Source: Zoroaster sp. YZ-2022 (lineage: Eukaryota > Echinodermata > Asteroidea > Forcipulatida > Zoroasteridae). Taken from it: a stretch of DNA of 64,000 nucleotides. The notes below the pieces were generated by a model. It had not been told where the DNA came from. It saw only the letters and a list, made by a program, of their open reading frames with translations, and searched no databases. Location: assembly GCA_029582265.1 (NCBI GenBank), contig CM055819.1, positions 35,223,288-35,287,287 of the forward strand, read 5' to 3'. The position numbers were made by a program, and so were the translations under genes. Below are positions 45,065 to 55,224 of this stretch, one piece after another. Position 1 is the stretch's first letter; each line of letters opens with the position of its first letter.

Positions 45065-46344
45065 ATGAGTCAAGCATTCGGACACAAACTAAATCCGTAC
45101 AGAAAATTAAGAGAACCGAGAGGTATAAAAGGATTGCATCAAAAAGTTGTCATTACAAACAATCCTAGCACCATCACCGAAAATCAACTGTTGACGGTTC
45201 GTTTTCCAAATTTGGGAAAAAACGACGTTATCGTTCCGGGTACGGTGAGATTGGCCTTCAACATTGATCTCGAATCCGAAAATGACGATGCAAGAACGCT
45301 CGTATATAATATAGGCAGAGCTATCGTAAAAATATCGTCATTAAAATGGAGGGAAATGAAGTGTTTTCTTTAGACGATGCTGACGTGTACAGTTGTTTTA
45401 AAGACGAGTGGTTGACGAAAGACCAACTCGCTAATCTAGCGTATCAAGGAATCGAACGTGCTAACGTAACTAAATTAAGAGTAGGCGCTACTGGCAGCGA
45501 TGCTTCGGCTAACGTGGGAAAAGTCAAAGCCGTCGCGGATACTTTAAAAAATAGATATTACATTCCGCTCGATTTTGAACTATTGACGGATCATCAACCG
45601 TATTATCAACTCGGTATCGGGGATTGGTTAACCTACGAACTCACGTTGAATAAATTTTCTAAAGTTATTAAAAGCACGGATGATAATGCAAAATATAATA
45701 TAAGCGGAATTTCTTTAGAATACGAAGTCGTTAATATTCCGCATCTCACTCAAACGATTAAAAGTCAATATAGTGACAAGTTGTCTATATTGTTCGATAG
45801 AGTCTTGAGACAAAGCGTCAAACCGCTAAACAAACGAGATAAAACGTGGAATATAAATCTCAATACGCCTGCAAAAAGCATGAAAGGAATATTGTTTTTA
45901 TTCAAAGAGCTAGAGCCCGATGTAAAAGATCCTTGCAAATTTTATAATCCAAAAATCGATAAAGTTTCGATTACTATAGAAGGAGTTCCCAATCAACTTT
46001 ACGCGCATGGGATGCGCAGGTATCAACACTGGGAAGAAATTCAAAAATATTTCGGGGATTCGAGAGAAGAATACGGCATGAGAGTAACTAAAACTTTAAA
46101 TCTGTCGAACGTAAAACAAGCCGATTATTTACTAGATAAATACGGTTTGTTTTTAGATATGAGAAGCAGCGACGACAACAAAATTCACGGAAGCGGTAGG
46201 CGAGTAGAAAACTTATCAGAAGGAATTACGATTCAAATGGATAGAGAATCGGAAGACGCGGGCGAATTATACTGTTACACATATATTATTATGGACGCTC
46301 AACTCAATATCGAAAATGGACGATTTCATAGTGTGCTATATTAA
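45065..46344 (+). pseudogene. Major capsid protein (double jelly-roll type), one frame break, copy 2
   Basis: Without copy 1's 2-bp insertion, a single break remains, at the A run 45,328-45,332 between residues NIGRAIVK and EGNEVFSLDD. It is the only lesion seen in about 425 codons; the 332 codons after it are open and almost identical to copy 1. Such intactness after the break is notable: either the break is recent, or it is a sequencing error, or the A run is slippery. The ATPase gene follows after 21 bp, as in other viruses of this type. Confidence 0.65.
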
Positions 46345-46365
46345 CATGTTGGCTATTATTAAAAT

Positions 46366-46929
46366 ATGCTTCCTAAATATCCACACGCTGCGTTGATTTG
46401 CGGACAAACCGGGTGTGGAAAAACCGAATTTGTTTTAAATTTATTACAAAAAGAATATCGAAAATATTTTGAATATATCGTCATATTATGTCCAACCGTC
46501 GCGGTAAATCTCGCTTATCAAAATAGAAAATGGATTTGGAACGACGAGCGAGTGCTCGTTAACGATCTGAGCGATTTATCGTTAAACAAAGCGATAGAAA
46601 TTTATAGCGACGTATTCAAAGGAGACGAGACGTTGTTTATCATCGACGACTGTAGCGCGAGTAAAGAATTAAATCATAGAAAATACGACGAGAATAATAA
46701 ATGTATAATCAGCGAGTTGGCTTTTAGCGGTAGACACGTCAACCACAGCTGTTGGATTCTTTCGCAAAAATATAACAGCGTATTAAAATCTTTTAGAGAG
46801 CAACTCAAGTGGGCGTGTTTATTTTACTGTAAAGATAGAGACTCGTTCGAAAATTGTCTTCGAGAAAATGACGTCATACCGACTAAAGAGTTGAGAATAG
46901 TAAATGCAAGAAAAATTAAAACGAGTTAA
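46366..46929 (+). CDS. Virion DNA-packaging ATPase (FtsK/HerA, A32-like), copy 2
   Basis: 187 residues, intact. Walker A GQTGCGKT is at 13-20 and Walker B FIIDDC at about 91-96. Arg145 in SFREQLKW is a possible arginine finger, and FYCKDRDSFENC, missing from copy 1, is present. Start ATG directly follows TATTATTAAAAT. Length is within the range of Polinton ATPases. It would drive genome packaging into the capsid built by the upstream gene. Confidence 0.88.
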   Translation: MLPKYPHAALICGQTGCGKTEFVLNLLQKEYRKYFEYIVILCPTVAVNLAYQNRKWIWNDERVLVNDLSDLSLNKAIEIYSDVFKGDETLFIIDDCSASKELNHRKYDENNKCIISELAFSGRHVNHSCWILSQKYNSVLKSFREQLKWACLFYCKDRDSFENCLRENDVIPTKELRIVNARKIKTS

Positions 46930-46984
46930 ACATTGCAAGTTGATTTTAAAAACGGATCAACCTACTGATTACGCAATACTCGAT

Positions 46985-47050
46985 TAGGTGACTTGACTAG
47001 GTTACAGTAGGTCGTAGTAGGTGACTTGACTAGGTCGTACTAGGTTACTT
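46985..47050. repeat. Short direct repeats between viral genes, copy 2
   Basis: About two units of GTGACTTGACTAGGTTACAG-type repeat, shorter than in copy 1. Confidence 0.85.
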
Positions 47051-47084
47051 GTCAAGATTTATATAATAACACTTATAGATAAAT

Positions 47085-47741
47085 ATGCTCATTGAATGTT
47101 TAGTTGGATTTTGCGTATTTACAAACTGTTTGACGCTAGGTGGGGTTGGGTTTTTGATTCATAAATATTCACGCGTCGATAGTGAAATTATAAAACCGCT
47201 ATCAACAGCGAAACAAATATTTCGAGTATTAAAAAAAATAATGGAAGAAGTTGTAAACATTTTAAACGAAGAGTCAACAACAACAACTCTTATTGAAAAT
47301 AACGTTTCACCGTCTAGTCAACGCATCGATCGTTTGTTAGCCGTCGTTGCTGGAGGAAACTCGAAAAAATATTTCCGTAAAGAGTATAGTATTAGTGAAA
47401 TTGAAGCTTTAAATTAAGTCGAACAAGAACAAGAATTATACGTGCGATACGAAGCGAGATTAGGACGTGAAATGGTATCTTCGTTTGGCTCGTCGATTAT
47501 AACTCTATACGCCAAAGCGTTAGGATCGAGTTTAAACATGACCGATGTGATGGGATACAAATTTATGATCGACGATGAAGATGAATTAATTACGGATCTA
47601 GAAAAAGACCCACTCATTTCGAGCGCTGTCTTCCGCATTATGCGAAATATACTACAAGTACGGAATATACTTGGCACCGATTACAGCGGCGCTAATTTCA
47701 GCGAAACATTTAAAAAGAAAAAATTCTTGCGTAGATTATAA
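47085..47741 (+). pseudogene. Membrane/coiled gene of the viral module, interrupted by one in-frame stop, copy 2
   Basis: An open frame of 110 codons (MLIECLVGFCVFTNCLTLGG ... EYSISEIEALN) meets a TAA at 47,415-47,417. The same frame then continues directly (VEQEQELYVRYEARLGREM ... KKKFLRRL) to 47,741. The total would be about 218 residues: N-terminal membrane span, charged helix, then an LYxxYExRLG region typical of one recurrent Polinton protein (from memory). The stop is shared by both copies; otherwise this copy is open. Confidence 0.6.
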
Positions 47742-47746
47742 AGACA

Positions 47747-48156
47747 ATGGAATCAGAGAAAACGGAAAAGACAATGGAGTTAGAGAAGCAAGCGGAGATA
47801 AATCAAGTAACGAAAACACCGACTAAAAAAATAAAAAATCCAAACAGAGTCGCAGCCGGTAAAAGACTCGCGGAACTTAATAAAAAGGAAAAACTAAATT
47901 TAAAAAAGAAAGCGGCTGGCGAGGCAAACGTTACTAATGAAGCTAGCGTAAAAAAGAAAACAACAACGATGAATCAAAAAACATGCTGTACATCGGGATA
48001 GGAGTAATAGGTTTACTAGGTTTAATCATTTACCTAAACTCTAATCGAGAAAAACAACCTATAGAAACTATTGAGCAGCCATCGCCCGTTGTAAAAACTA
48101 TTGAGCAGCCATCGCCAGTAAAAAAAATTAAGTTAATTTTTACGAAATGGAATTAA
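47747..48156 (+). pseudogene. Basic, single-membrane-span gene of the viral module, copy 2
   Basis: Begins six bases after the previous stop. 84 codons are open (MESEKTEKTMELEKQ ... NPNRVAAGKRLAELNK). After an A run near 47,980 the likeness continues in another frame from MLYIGIGVIGLLGLIIYL through two TIEQPSPV repeats to 48,156. As two pieces: a basic, probably nucleic-acid-binding half and a membrane-anchored tail. The frame change is shared with copy 1. Confidence 0.55.
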
Positions 48157-48192
48157 AAAAAAAATATATATATATTGTCTATACTATAAAAT

Positions 48193-48411
48193 ATGTCTTC
48201 AACATCAATGATAGATACGAAAGGAATCGTCAATTCAGCTTATCACGGCGCAGTCGTAGGAATTATAACCGTTCTTTATAGCATGCTTGGTAAAAAAGTG
48301 TTTAAAATAAATCCAGCCGATTTGGGAAAGCTAGATGTAAACGACGCGCTTAATAGCTTAGTTTATCAGCTTTATTGCCAAGTAAGTTTCACATTTCAAT
48401 TTGTTTTTTAA
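48193..48411 (+). pseudogene. Hydrophobic small gene of the viral module, truncated, copy 2
   Basis: 72 codons open from an ATG preceded by ACTATAAAAT: IDTKGIVNSAYHGAVVGII, then KINPADLGKLDVNDALNSL. The C-terminal residues after YQLYCQ do not belong to the family as I recall it. The viral segment therefore seems to end at about 48,380. Confidence 0.5.
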
Positions 48412-48943
48412 ATGTTTTATTAATTATCATCTCCACTTATCTTTTATTTGGTAAATATTATAAAGCAACATTTGATGTCTTAAAACGTATGGAGACAATG
48501 TGTATTTTGTTGTGCAGATATATATTTTGAATGATAAGTACATGAGGATATAATAAAAATATTTCAGTAGTTAAAAACAAAAACAAAAAAAACACCTAAT
48601 AATAGTAATACTAATAGTAATACTAATAGTAATACTAATAGTAATAGTAATAGTAATAGTAATAGTAATACTAATAGTAATACTAATAGTAATAAAGCAT
48701 TCGAGGCGCAAGTCGTGTTTCACATCCTGCTCTCGAAAAACCGCCTTTTTTCTTAAATTTGTGGACCTCTCCGATACTCTGAACTAAAGGTACGTTTTGC
48801 ACTAAGAACATGCATAGACAAAAACAAGACTACAGCTGGAAAGTTTCCTACAAATAACAAGGTTTGAAGCAGTTTTTTTGAAATAGGCAAAGGGCTAGGC
48901 GTATAGGTACGCCGACGCCATCTTGCCTCTACCATCAGCCATC
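48412..48943. other. Junction between viral module and Tx1 LINE, copy 2
   Basis: About 170 bp found only in this copy (48,437-48,597), then 100 bp of AGTAAT/ACTAAT hexamers (48,598-48,697), then the Tx1 5' region from about GCATTCGAGGCGCAAG. Confidence 0.6.
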
Positions 48944-49566
48944 ATGTCAACCTACACTTTCTACAGGGACGCTTTGAAATGACCAAACACAATACGATTC
49001 AACCCGCGAGGCTTTCACGTAACACCTGAGGAAGTCTATTACGCAACTGGCAAAGAAATAGGCTCTACTGGAACAATTAAATGCATAGCGGACGCAAAAC
49101 AGGATGGTTCAACGTGTCCTTTGACAATGAAATGCATTGTGAACAAGTCGCACACAGTGGAATTAAAATTCAAGGGATGCTTATTCCGTGCGAAAGAGCA
49201 GGTATTCAGGACTCGTTGGTGGCATACGTGACAGCGCCCTACGAGATGTCAGATCAAACTGTTGCTGCTGCCTTATCACCATACGGTACAGTAGCCAACA
49301 TACGACGACAGTACCACAGCTTTGACGACACAGTTGAAAAAGGTGTGAGAAGTATGCTTGTAAAGAACGTTTAAAAACCCATTCCCAGCTTCTTGCGAGT
49401 TGGAAACTTCACGTTGCCGATAAGACATCGAGGCCAAATCAGAACCTGTCGACTGTGCCATATCAGCCAGGACACATAGCAAGAGATTGCAACATGCAAG
49501 GAAGAAATGAACAAGAACATTGAAAACGACCCACAAGAAGCGGAAACACAAAGTGAAAAAAGCTAA
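48944..49566 (+). pseudogene. Tx1/L1-type LINE ORF1, first part, copy 2
   Basis: Same words and breaks as in copy 1: YYATGKE, WFNVSFDNEMHCEQ, APYEMSDQTV, then the CCHC knuckle region. Copy 2 has two extra bases in the knuckle (TGCCATATCAGCC against TGCCATCAGCC), which disrupt the motif. Interrupted at 49,566 by the Harbinger element; the tail resumes at 54,575. Confidence 0.7.
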
Positions 49567-49610
49567 AGGCCCTGTCACAAGAAACCGAATTGCAAGAACG
49601 TTCGTAAACC

Positions 49611-50125
49611 GTATTGATTTATGTGGAATCGGTATTGATAAGGAGTGATCGGTAAGTGGTCGTTTCTCTATCGTTACTGATAAGTTATTGACACTGGCTG
49701 TCTCGGGGTTATCAGGACAGCACGGAATTGCTGAAAAAAAGTTTTAAACATGTTCAAAAATTGCCACCGAACTGGAGCACGTTAACGGGTCGTTACTTGC
49801 ACGCTATCAGCTCGGTATTGGATCTCTTTTGCCGTTTATAAGCCGTTACTGATACGGCAAGGTTTGATATCAGCGTACCAGTACCGGATCACGAACGATT
49901 GGATAGCGTTCTGATACAGAGCCGATACCGCACTTCACCTTACCTTCCCCGTTCGCTCCGTTCCTTACAACGTCGTAAACTTATAACTACCGTGTATCTA
50001 CCGTCTATCACGCACTAATCACGACCGTTCTCCGAACAATCCGTGCATGACACACATGTAGTATAAATATGACCAAATTGTGATGATAAGCTCAGTTCAG
50101 ATCCAGACCCCACCAGAATTCCAAG
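49611..50125. promoter_or_regulatory. Left subterminal region and transposase promoter of Harbinger
   Basis: About 515 bp rich in short words related to GGTATTG, CGGTACTG and GATCGGTAAG in both orientations. The matching right subterminal region (54,080-54,530) has many of the same words. These are likely binding sites for the Myb-like partner. Transposase starts near a weak TATAAATATG at about 50,062. Confidence 0.4.
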
Positions 50126-51419
50126 ATGAACCCTGCAGAAGATGCCGCGAGAATCCAAGCCATTGCTGCCCTGAACCACCACATTGACCTAATGAACATG
50201 TACATTGGAGTGCTGCGCCGCAATAGAAGAAGAAGAAGAAGAAGGAGAAGACAGAGAAGAGTGGAGTGGGTTCGGCCATGGATAGCCAGAAGACCAGACT
50301 TTGGGGTGTACGATCGGCTGATGGTAGAGTTGAGAGCTGAGGATCCGACTTCCTTCAAGAATTTCCTCCGTATGCCTCCGGAAATGTTTGATGAGCTCCT
50401 TGAAAGGCTGACCCCGAGACTGGAGAAGCACCACATCAGTAGGCAAACACTATCACCAGGCTTGAAGTTGGCCCTCACCCTCCGCCACTTTGCCTCTGGC
50501 CACACCTACTCTGCCATGAAGTTCGCCTGGCGTGTGCCTCAAAACACAATATCCCTTGTCGTCCGTGAGGTGTGCCAAGCCATACAAGATGAGTACCTTG
50601 ATGAGATGCTGAGATGCCCAACTACTCCAGATGAATGGCGCCAGGTTGCTGATCTATACTACCAGCGTTGGAATTTCCCCAACACATTGGGATCCGTTGA
50701 CGGGAAGCATGTCCGCATCATCTGCCCCAACAACAGCGGATCTGTGTACTACAACTACAAGCACTTCTACTCGATCCTCCTCTTTGTCCTTGTTGATGCG
50801 GACTATAAGTTTTGTGGGCAGATGTGAGTGGTAATGGAGCTGCGTCTGATGCACAAATATACAACGACAGTGAGCTGAAGCGCAGAGTGGAGGATGGTAC
50901 CATTGGCTGGCCTGATCCTGCTCCCATCCCAGGTGACAATCAACCCATACCATACTTTATCGTTGGTGATGATGCATTTGCACTCAGAAAGACCATGATG
51001 AAGCCATACAGCCGGAGGAACCTGGGGCACGACGAGCGCATCTTCAATTACAGATTGTCAAGAGCCCGGAGGGTGGTTGAAAATGCATTTGGCATTTTAG
51101 CCCAGCGCTTCAACATCTTCAATACAACAATGCAGCAGAAACCAGATACAGCACGGGAGATCATCAAACCTGCCTGATACTGCACAACATGATGCGGGTG
51201 AGGTACCCAGCACTCCAGAACCAGCTCCTCGATCGTCCTGAGGGCAGAGACAGAGACTTTGAACCAGGAGCATGGAGACAAGATGCAAACATGCTGGATA
51301 ACAATCAAGTTGCTGCACCCAACGCTGCCACAAGGGAAGGCAAGGCACAACGTGAAACCCTCAGAGGATGGTGCAACTCTGAAGTGGGATGTGTAGCGTG
51401 GCAAGACGCTATGCTATAG
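50126..51419 (+). pseudogene. PIF/Harbinger (HARBI1-like) DDE transposase, two frame breaks
   Basis: About 430 codons in three adjoining frames. The N-terminus has a run of arginines (residues 33-45). A helix-turn-helix-like part (LTLRHFASGHTYSAMKFAW) follows, and then the first catalytic Asp in LGSVDGKHVRI (Asp192). After a break at about 50,812 (T run): ADVSGNGAASDAQIYNDS, the second Asp probably in VGDDAF, and the catalytic Glu in RARRVVENAFGILAQRF. After a second break at about 51,165 (A run): LHNMMRVRYPALQ and a C-terminal tail. Both breaks are single-base and in homopolymers. The protein cuts and joins the element at TAA sites with its Myb-like partner. Confidence 0.85.
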
Positions 51420-51465
51420 ACAGTGCATCATTGATGTGTGTTAATGACAGAGAACCGTTAACCGT

Positions 51466-51506
51466 AGTGTGTGTGGGTGTGTGTGTGTGTGTGTATGTGT
51501 ATGTGG
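51466..51506. repeat. GT microsatellite
   Basis: (GT)n with a few interruptions, just after the transposase gene. Confidence 0.95.
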
Positions 51507-51902
51507 TTCATTTATTGGACAATATTTAAGACATGTAGTGATTAAACTCATTTATTCTTGTTCGTACAATGTTTGTATTATCTGTAAAACTATACATGTA
51601 TATCAATACATATTTCAATTAAATGAAATTAAATTAAGTATTTCAACTTATGTTACATTATGAAAAAATAAAGGGAGGTATCTCAATTACATCTCAATTA
51701 AGGAAGTTACTTTATTGAACGAACCGAATAGGTAGCCAAATTAGGGTTCCAGTTAAAAATACAGATACAAATTAGGTCACTGTTTCATGTGGGCTAATTT
51801 TATCTAAAACAACAAATACAAATTTATATTCATATCAGCAATTTATTCCATTTATACAATAACAAAACTATACACTGCATACACTGCATACACTCCTAAA
51901 CA
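51507..51902. other. AT-rich spacer between the two Harbinger genes
   Basis: About 400 bp, probably the convergent 3' UTRs of the transposase and the Myb-like gene. An AATAAA lies at 51,666-51,671 on the plus strand. Confidence 0.5.
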
Positions 51903-54071
51903 CTAGTCCTGGGATGGAGTTGGGGTTGGTGTGTGAAGGCTGCGGTCCTGAGGTTCATCAGTTGTGGGGGTGATGATGGATCGCACCAGGCTGCTGAGAT
52001 TCAGGTTTGCGGAGCTATCCAGTTCTGAAAGATTAATCATCACATTAATATAATTATAAATATTATATTTATATATTAAATCATATGATATATTTACCTA
52101 GTCCAGAAAATCATGGCATTTATATATTTCATCTAAATTACATTCATTTAAAAGAGTAAAATCCCATTAAATCAGTTATCATTTAATAAGAAATAAATCA
52201 GTCATCATACATTGTGTTTTCATTAATAAAATTTATATATTTACCTATTCCTGACAAACCGCTTATGTTTGGGATGTGGTTGTCCAGCGTCCTGTTTGCT
52301 CTCGCCAGGGCTGCGGACGCGGAAGCAGGCGAGGTGGAGGTCAATGTGAGGGGGGCTACTGACTGCAGAGAGGTGAAGTATCTTCCAGGGGAGGAGGTCA
52401 ATGTGCTGGGACCGGAAGGCCATTCTGTGGTGGAGTGCTGCTGAGGAGGAGGAGGAGCATGATGCAGGGACTGAAAACCAGGTGTCGGCAACTGGTACTG
52501 ATGCTGCTGCACGCTGGGAGCTCCCCAGTACCTGTAGTGAAAATTAATCTTTAGATATATAATGTATTTTAAATTAATATTTAGCCAAGGATAATCAATC
52601 AGTTACAATTTCTAGTAGTGAAGTTTTACAGTACTAGTATTTGTTTACCTGCCCATGTAGTCACTGTCCATGGAGCCATGCACAGACCCAGGAGGGGGGT
52701 TCCTGGTCCACTGCTGAGGAGGAGGCTGCCATTGTGGGGGCTGAAACAGAGCGTGAGGGTCCTGCAGGTGGCTCACATGCTGGCTGTGTAGCAACAACAT
52801 CACTGTCCTCATCATCAGAGTCCCCAGTGGCGTTTGACAGGATGTTGAAGATTTGTGACTTGATGTTGTGGTAGCGGTCCTTGGGGAGGTTCAGGATGGC
52901 CTTATAGCAGTAGAGGGCGAAGGGCTCACGTCTTGACTTGGACACGGGCACAGCACTCTGAAGCCACTAGTTTATTCAGCACATCCTGTGAGTTGTGTAG
53001 TGCCTGCTGCAGCTCACTAATGTCGTCAGTGGATGAAGCTGTTCGCCGCTTCTTCGACCTGGGATGTTGGGAAGCTGCCTGGGGGCGTCCGCGTCCGCAA
53101 CCTCTACCACTGCCGGCCCTCAGACATGGCGTCCAGCTCTGCTGCTTCCAACCCGTCAGGGACAGTGTTTGGGTCTGGAAGAATCTGCGTAGGAAATATT
53201 ACATAAAAATAGAATTACATTAATGCACATTTATTACTAATTAGCTAGTTAATAATATTTTATGTACAGAAACTGAAATAACATTTATAGGAATATAATA
53301 TTTCATAATATGCATTAGCAAAATTATGTTCATGATTAAATGATAATGTTTGTACTTACTGGTCGCACAGACTGGGCATGGTGGCGGACGACACGGGACA
53401 GGAAATGCATGTTCTGCTGGATGTAGATGGCACGATCAGACAGGGGCTTGGCTGCTTGTCCGCTCTTGGTTTGGTGAAATTTTTTCCACATATCCCTCAT
53501 CTGCGACCACCAGCCCTTCAAATGAGTTCCAGTGTAGCCCAACTCCTGTCCCTTCTCCTCCCACCTGGCAGCTTTCATCTGGATATTCTTATAATTGGAC
53601 TTGAGATGGTTCCACAAAAACTCCTCGCCTTCGATCCACTCAATCAGCTTCTGTCTCATCATTAGCCTTCACCTGGTAGCTGATTTTAGCCTTCCTCTTC
53701 TTGCTCTTGGACTGTGAAGCAGCTGGCTCAGCCTCATCCTCAACCTCCAACTCAGCTTCAGCCTGCACCTCCTCTTCTCTTGCTGGAGAACTGCTGCTGC
53801 TGCTAGTCCCCCCGTGAATGGCAGGCTCATCATGGCCAACAGCACCCCTACCACGACCACGAGCAGCAATAACACGACCTCTACCACGAGCAGCAGCACC
53901 ACGACCAGCACGACGACGACCACCACGGGGAGGGAGGACATCGTGGACATCAGCTGTTATTACATCTGCAGCTTCAGGGGCAGGAGATTCACAACGACCA
54001 CCAGCGCCACGACCACCGGCACCACGACTAGCAGCACCACGGTCACCAGCACCGCGTCCTCTTTTGCCCAT
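51903..54071 (-). CDS. Harbinger Myb/SANT-like DNA-binding partner, multi-exon
   Basis: Start MGKRGRGAGDRGAASRGAGG at 54,071, an Arg/Gly-rich and acidic region, then a trihelix/Myb-like domain in another frame (EEFLWNHLKSNYKNIQ, WWSQMRDMWKKFHQTKSG, about 53,370-53,640). A donor GTAAGT follows at 53,359. Next exon about 53,187-52,650 (acceptor CTACGCAG): PDPNTVPDG, a basic patch RSKKRRTASSTDD, and EPFALYCYKAILNLPKDRY. Further exons run 52,531-52,255 (acceptor CACTACAG, Pro/Gln/Ser-rich) and 52,024-51,903 (ends TPTPTPSQD, stop TAG). The partner brings transposase to the ends. At least three single-base frame breaks lie in the first two exons. Confidence 0.75.
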
Positions 54072-54577
54072 CTTGAATCTGGAGAATGATTTAGTAGTGT
54101 TCTCGTAGTGTTCTCGTCGATATCCGGAACTGTAAAGATTTTAATTTGAACGGAGACGCTTATTTATACACTCGCTAGCCACCCGTTTCCGACGGTTGCC
54201 GGTCGGTATGCGTTCGGTATTGGTAAGGTGTTGGTAAGGTTTTGGTAAGTTATGTGCGGTGCGCAACAGTTTATAGAACGGTATTGATTCGTGTGTTCGG
54301 TCTTAGAACGGTCTTAGAACGGTAATGGTTAGGTTTAGCAACGGTGAATTCGTCAACAGTACTGTCTCGGCTCGGACAAAATTGCTAGATTCTGGATAAA
54401 ATTGACCATTTTATGCTGTATACGGTACTGGTACGGAAACAGAACGGTACTGGGGCGGTATGAGAAAGTTTATGAATTGCATTTTATGTCCGTTCTCCAC
54501 CGTACTAGAAAAATATTAATTTTTCAATAAGGTTTACGAACGTTCTTGCAATTCGGTTTCTTGTGACAGGGCCTTAA

Positions 54578-55161
54578 CGAACAACCAGAAGAGAATACAG
54601 AAATCAGAACCAACACACCACAAGCAACGGACGAGAACGAGACAACACAGACGGAGAAGACGCCTTCAACTGCAAAGAAACCGGTAGAGAAGGACCCCGC
54701 AAAAGTCGACAAACCAACACACAAGATGGACAACGGGAACAACCCAAAACATGATTCTCAGCGGAATCGGTCATCAGAAGACACGGCAGGACCATCAACT
54801 CGACCTACACCTCAAAAACAACGAACGAGCGACACAACTGAACAAAGCAAAATCAATTACGCGGAGACAAAGAACTGGGCCGATGCTGTTATAAAGGCAA
54901 AGGCAAAACTGGAAAAAGGAAAAACCCGGAAAGAACTCGACCTCCTAACTACGAAGACGATTTGCAAAGCAGCGATTCTGAGCAATCAATGGAGACATAC
55001 AATCCAGTCGAAGCTAATCCACAGAACGAAGACTTACTAGTGCCGTGGGTAAAACAAGGTATTCAACGTTTCCGAAGGAGGAGAGGAACAGCGACAATCG
55101 CTATCTCGAATAGATCCATGCCCTACACAAACCGAAGAGGAAGGGGAAGAAGAGACTTAAG
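54578..55161 (+). pseudogene. Tx1/L1-type LINE ORF1, tail, copy 2
   Basis: Continuation after the Harbinger element: a Thr/Gln/Lys/Glu-rich tail (TQTEKTPSTAKKPVEKD, SKINYAETKNWADAV) with several frame changes. Homology with copy 1 ends at about 55,161. Confidence 0.65.
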
Positions 55162-55224
55162 TGAGTTATCAGCCCTAAATATTTCTTCTGATTCATGGTT
55201 TATGTCGCACTTCTGTTACTTTTA

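Larger units (their letters stand above)
49567..54574. mobile_element. PIF/Harbinger DNA transposon, 5,008 bp
   Basis: Perfect 44-bp terminal inverted repeats (49,567-49,610 and 54,531-54,574) begin AGGCCCTGTCACAAGAAACC. TAA directly flanks both sides (49,564-49,566 and 54,575-54,577), the 3-bp target duplication typical of the superfamily. Copy 1 at about 34,594 shows the empty site. It encodes a DDE transposase on the plus strand and a multi-exon Myb-like partner on the minus strand, the standard two-gene plan. The perfect ends suggest recent activity. Confidence 0.95.
37811..55161. repeat. Large duplicated block, copy 2
   Basis: Matches copy 1 from the right half of the MITE (ending 37,908) through the Tx1 ORF1 tail. 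Length without the Harbinger element is about 12.3 kb. It lacks the LINE found in copy 1. Differences are scattered substitutions and short indels, in keeping with alleles or a fairly recent duplication. The left border lies in a T/A-rich tract inside the MITE. Confidence 0.95.

Noticed and set aside
53640..54108. Plus-strand Thr/Ser-rich and Pro/Arg-rich frames opposite the Myb-like gene
   Set aside because: They are antisense to a GC-rich, Arg/Gly-coding exon whose minus-strand frame leads into a Myb-like domain with proper splice signals.
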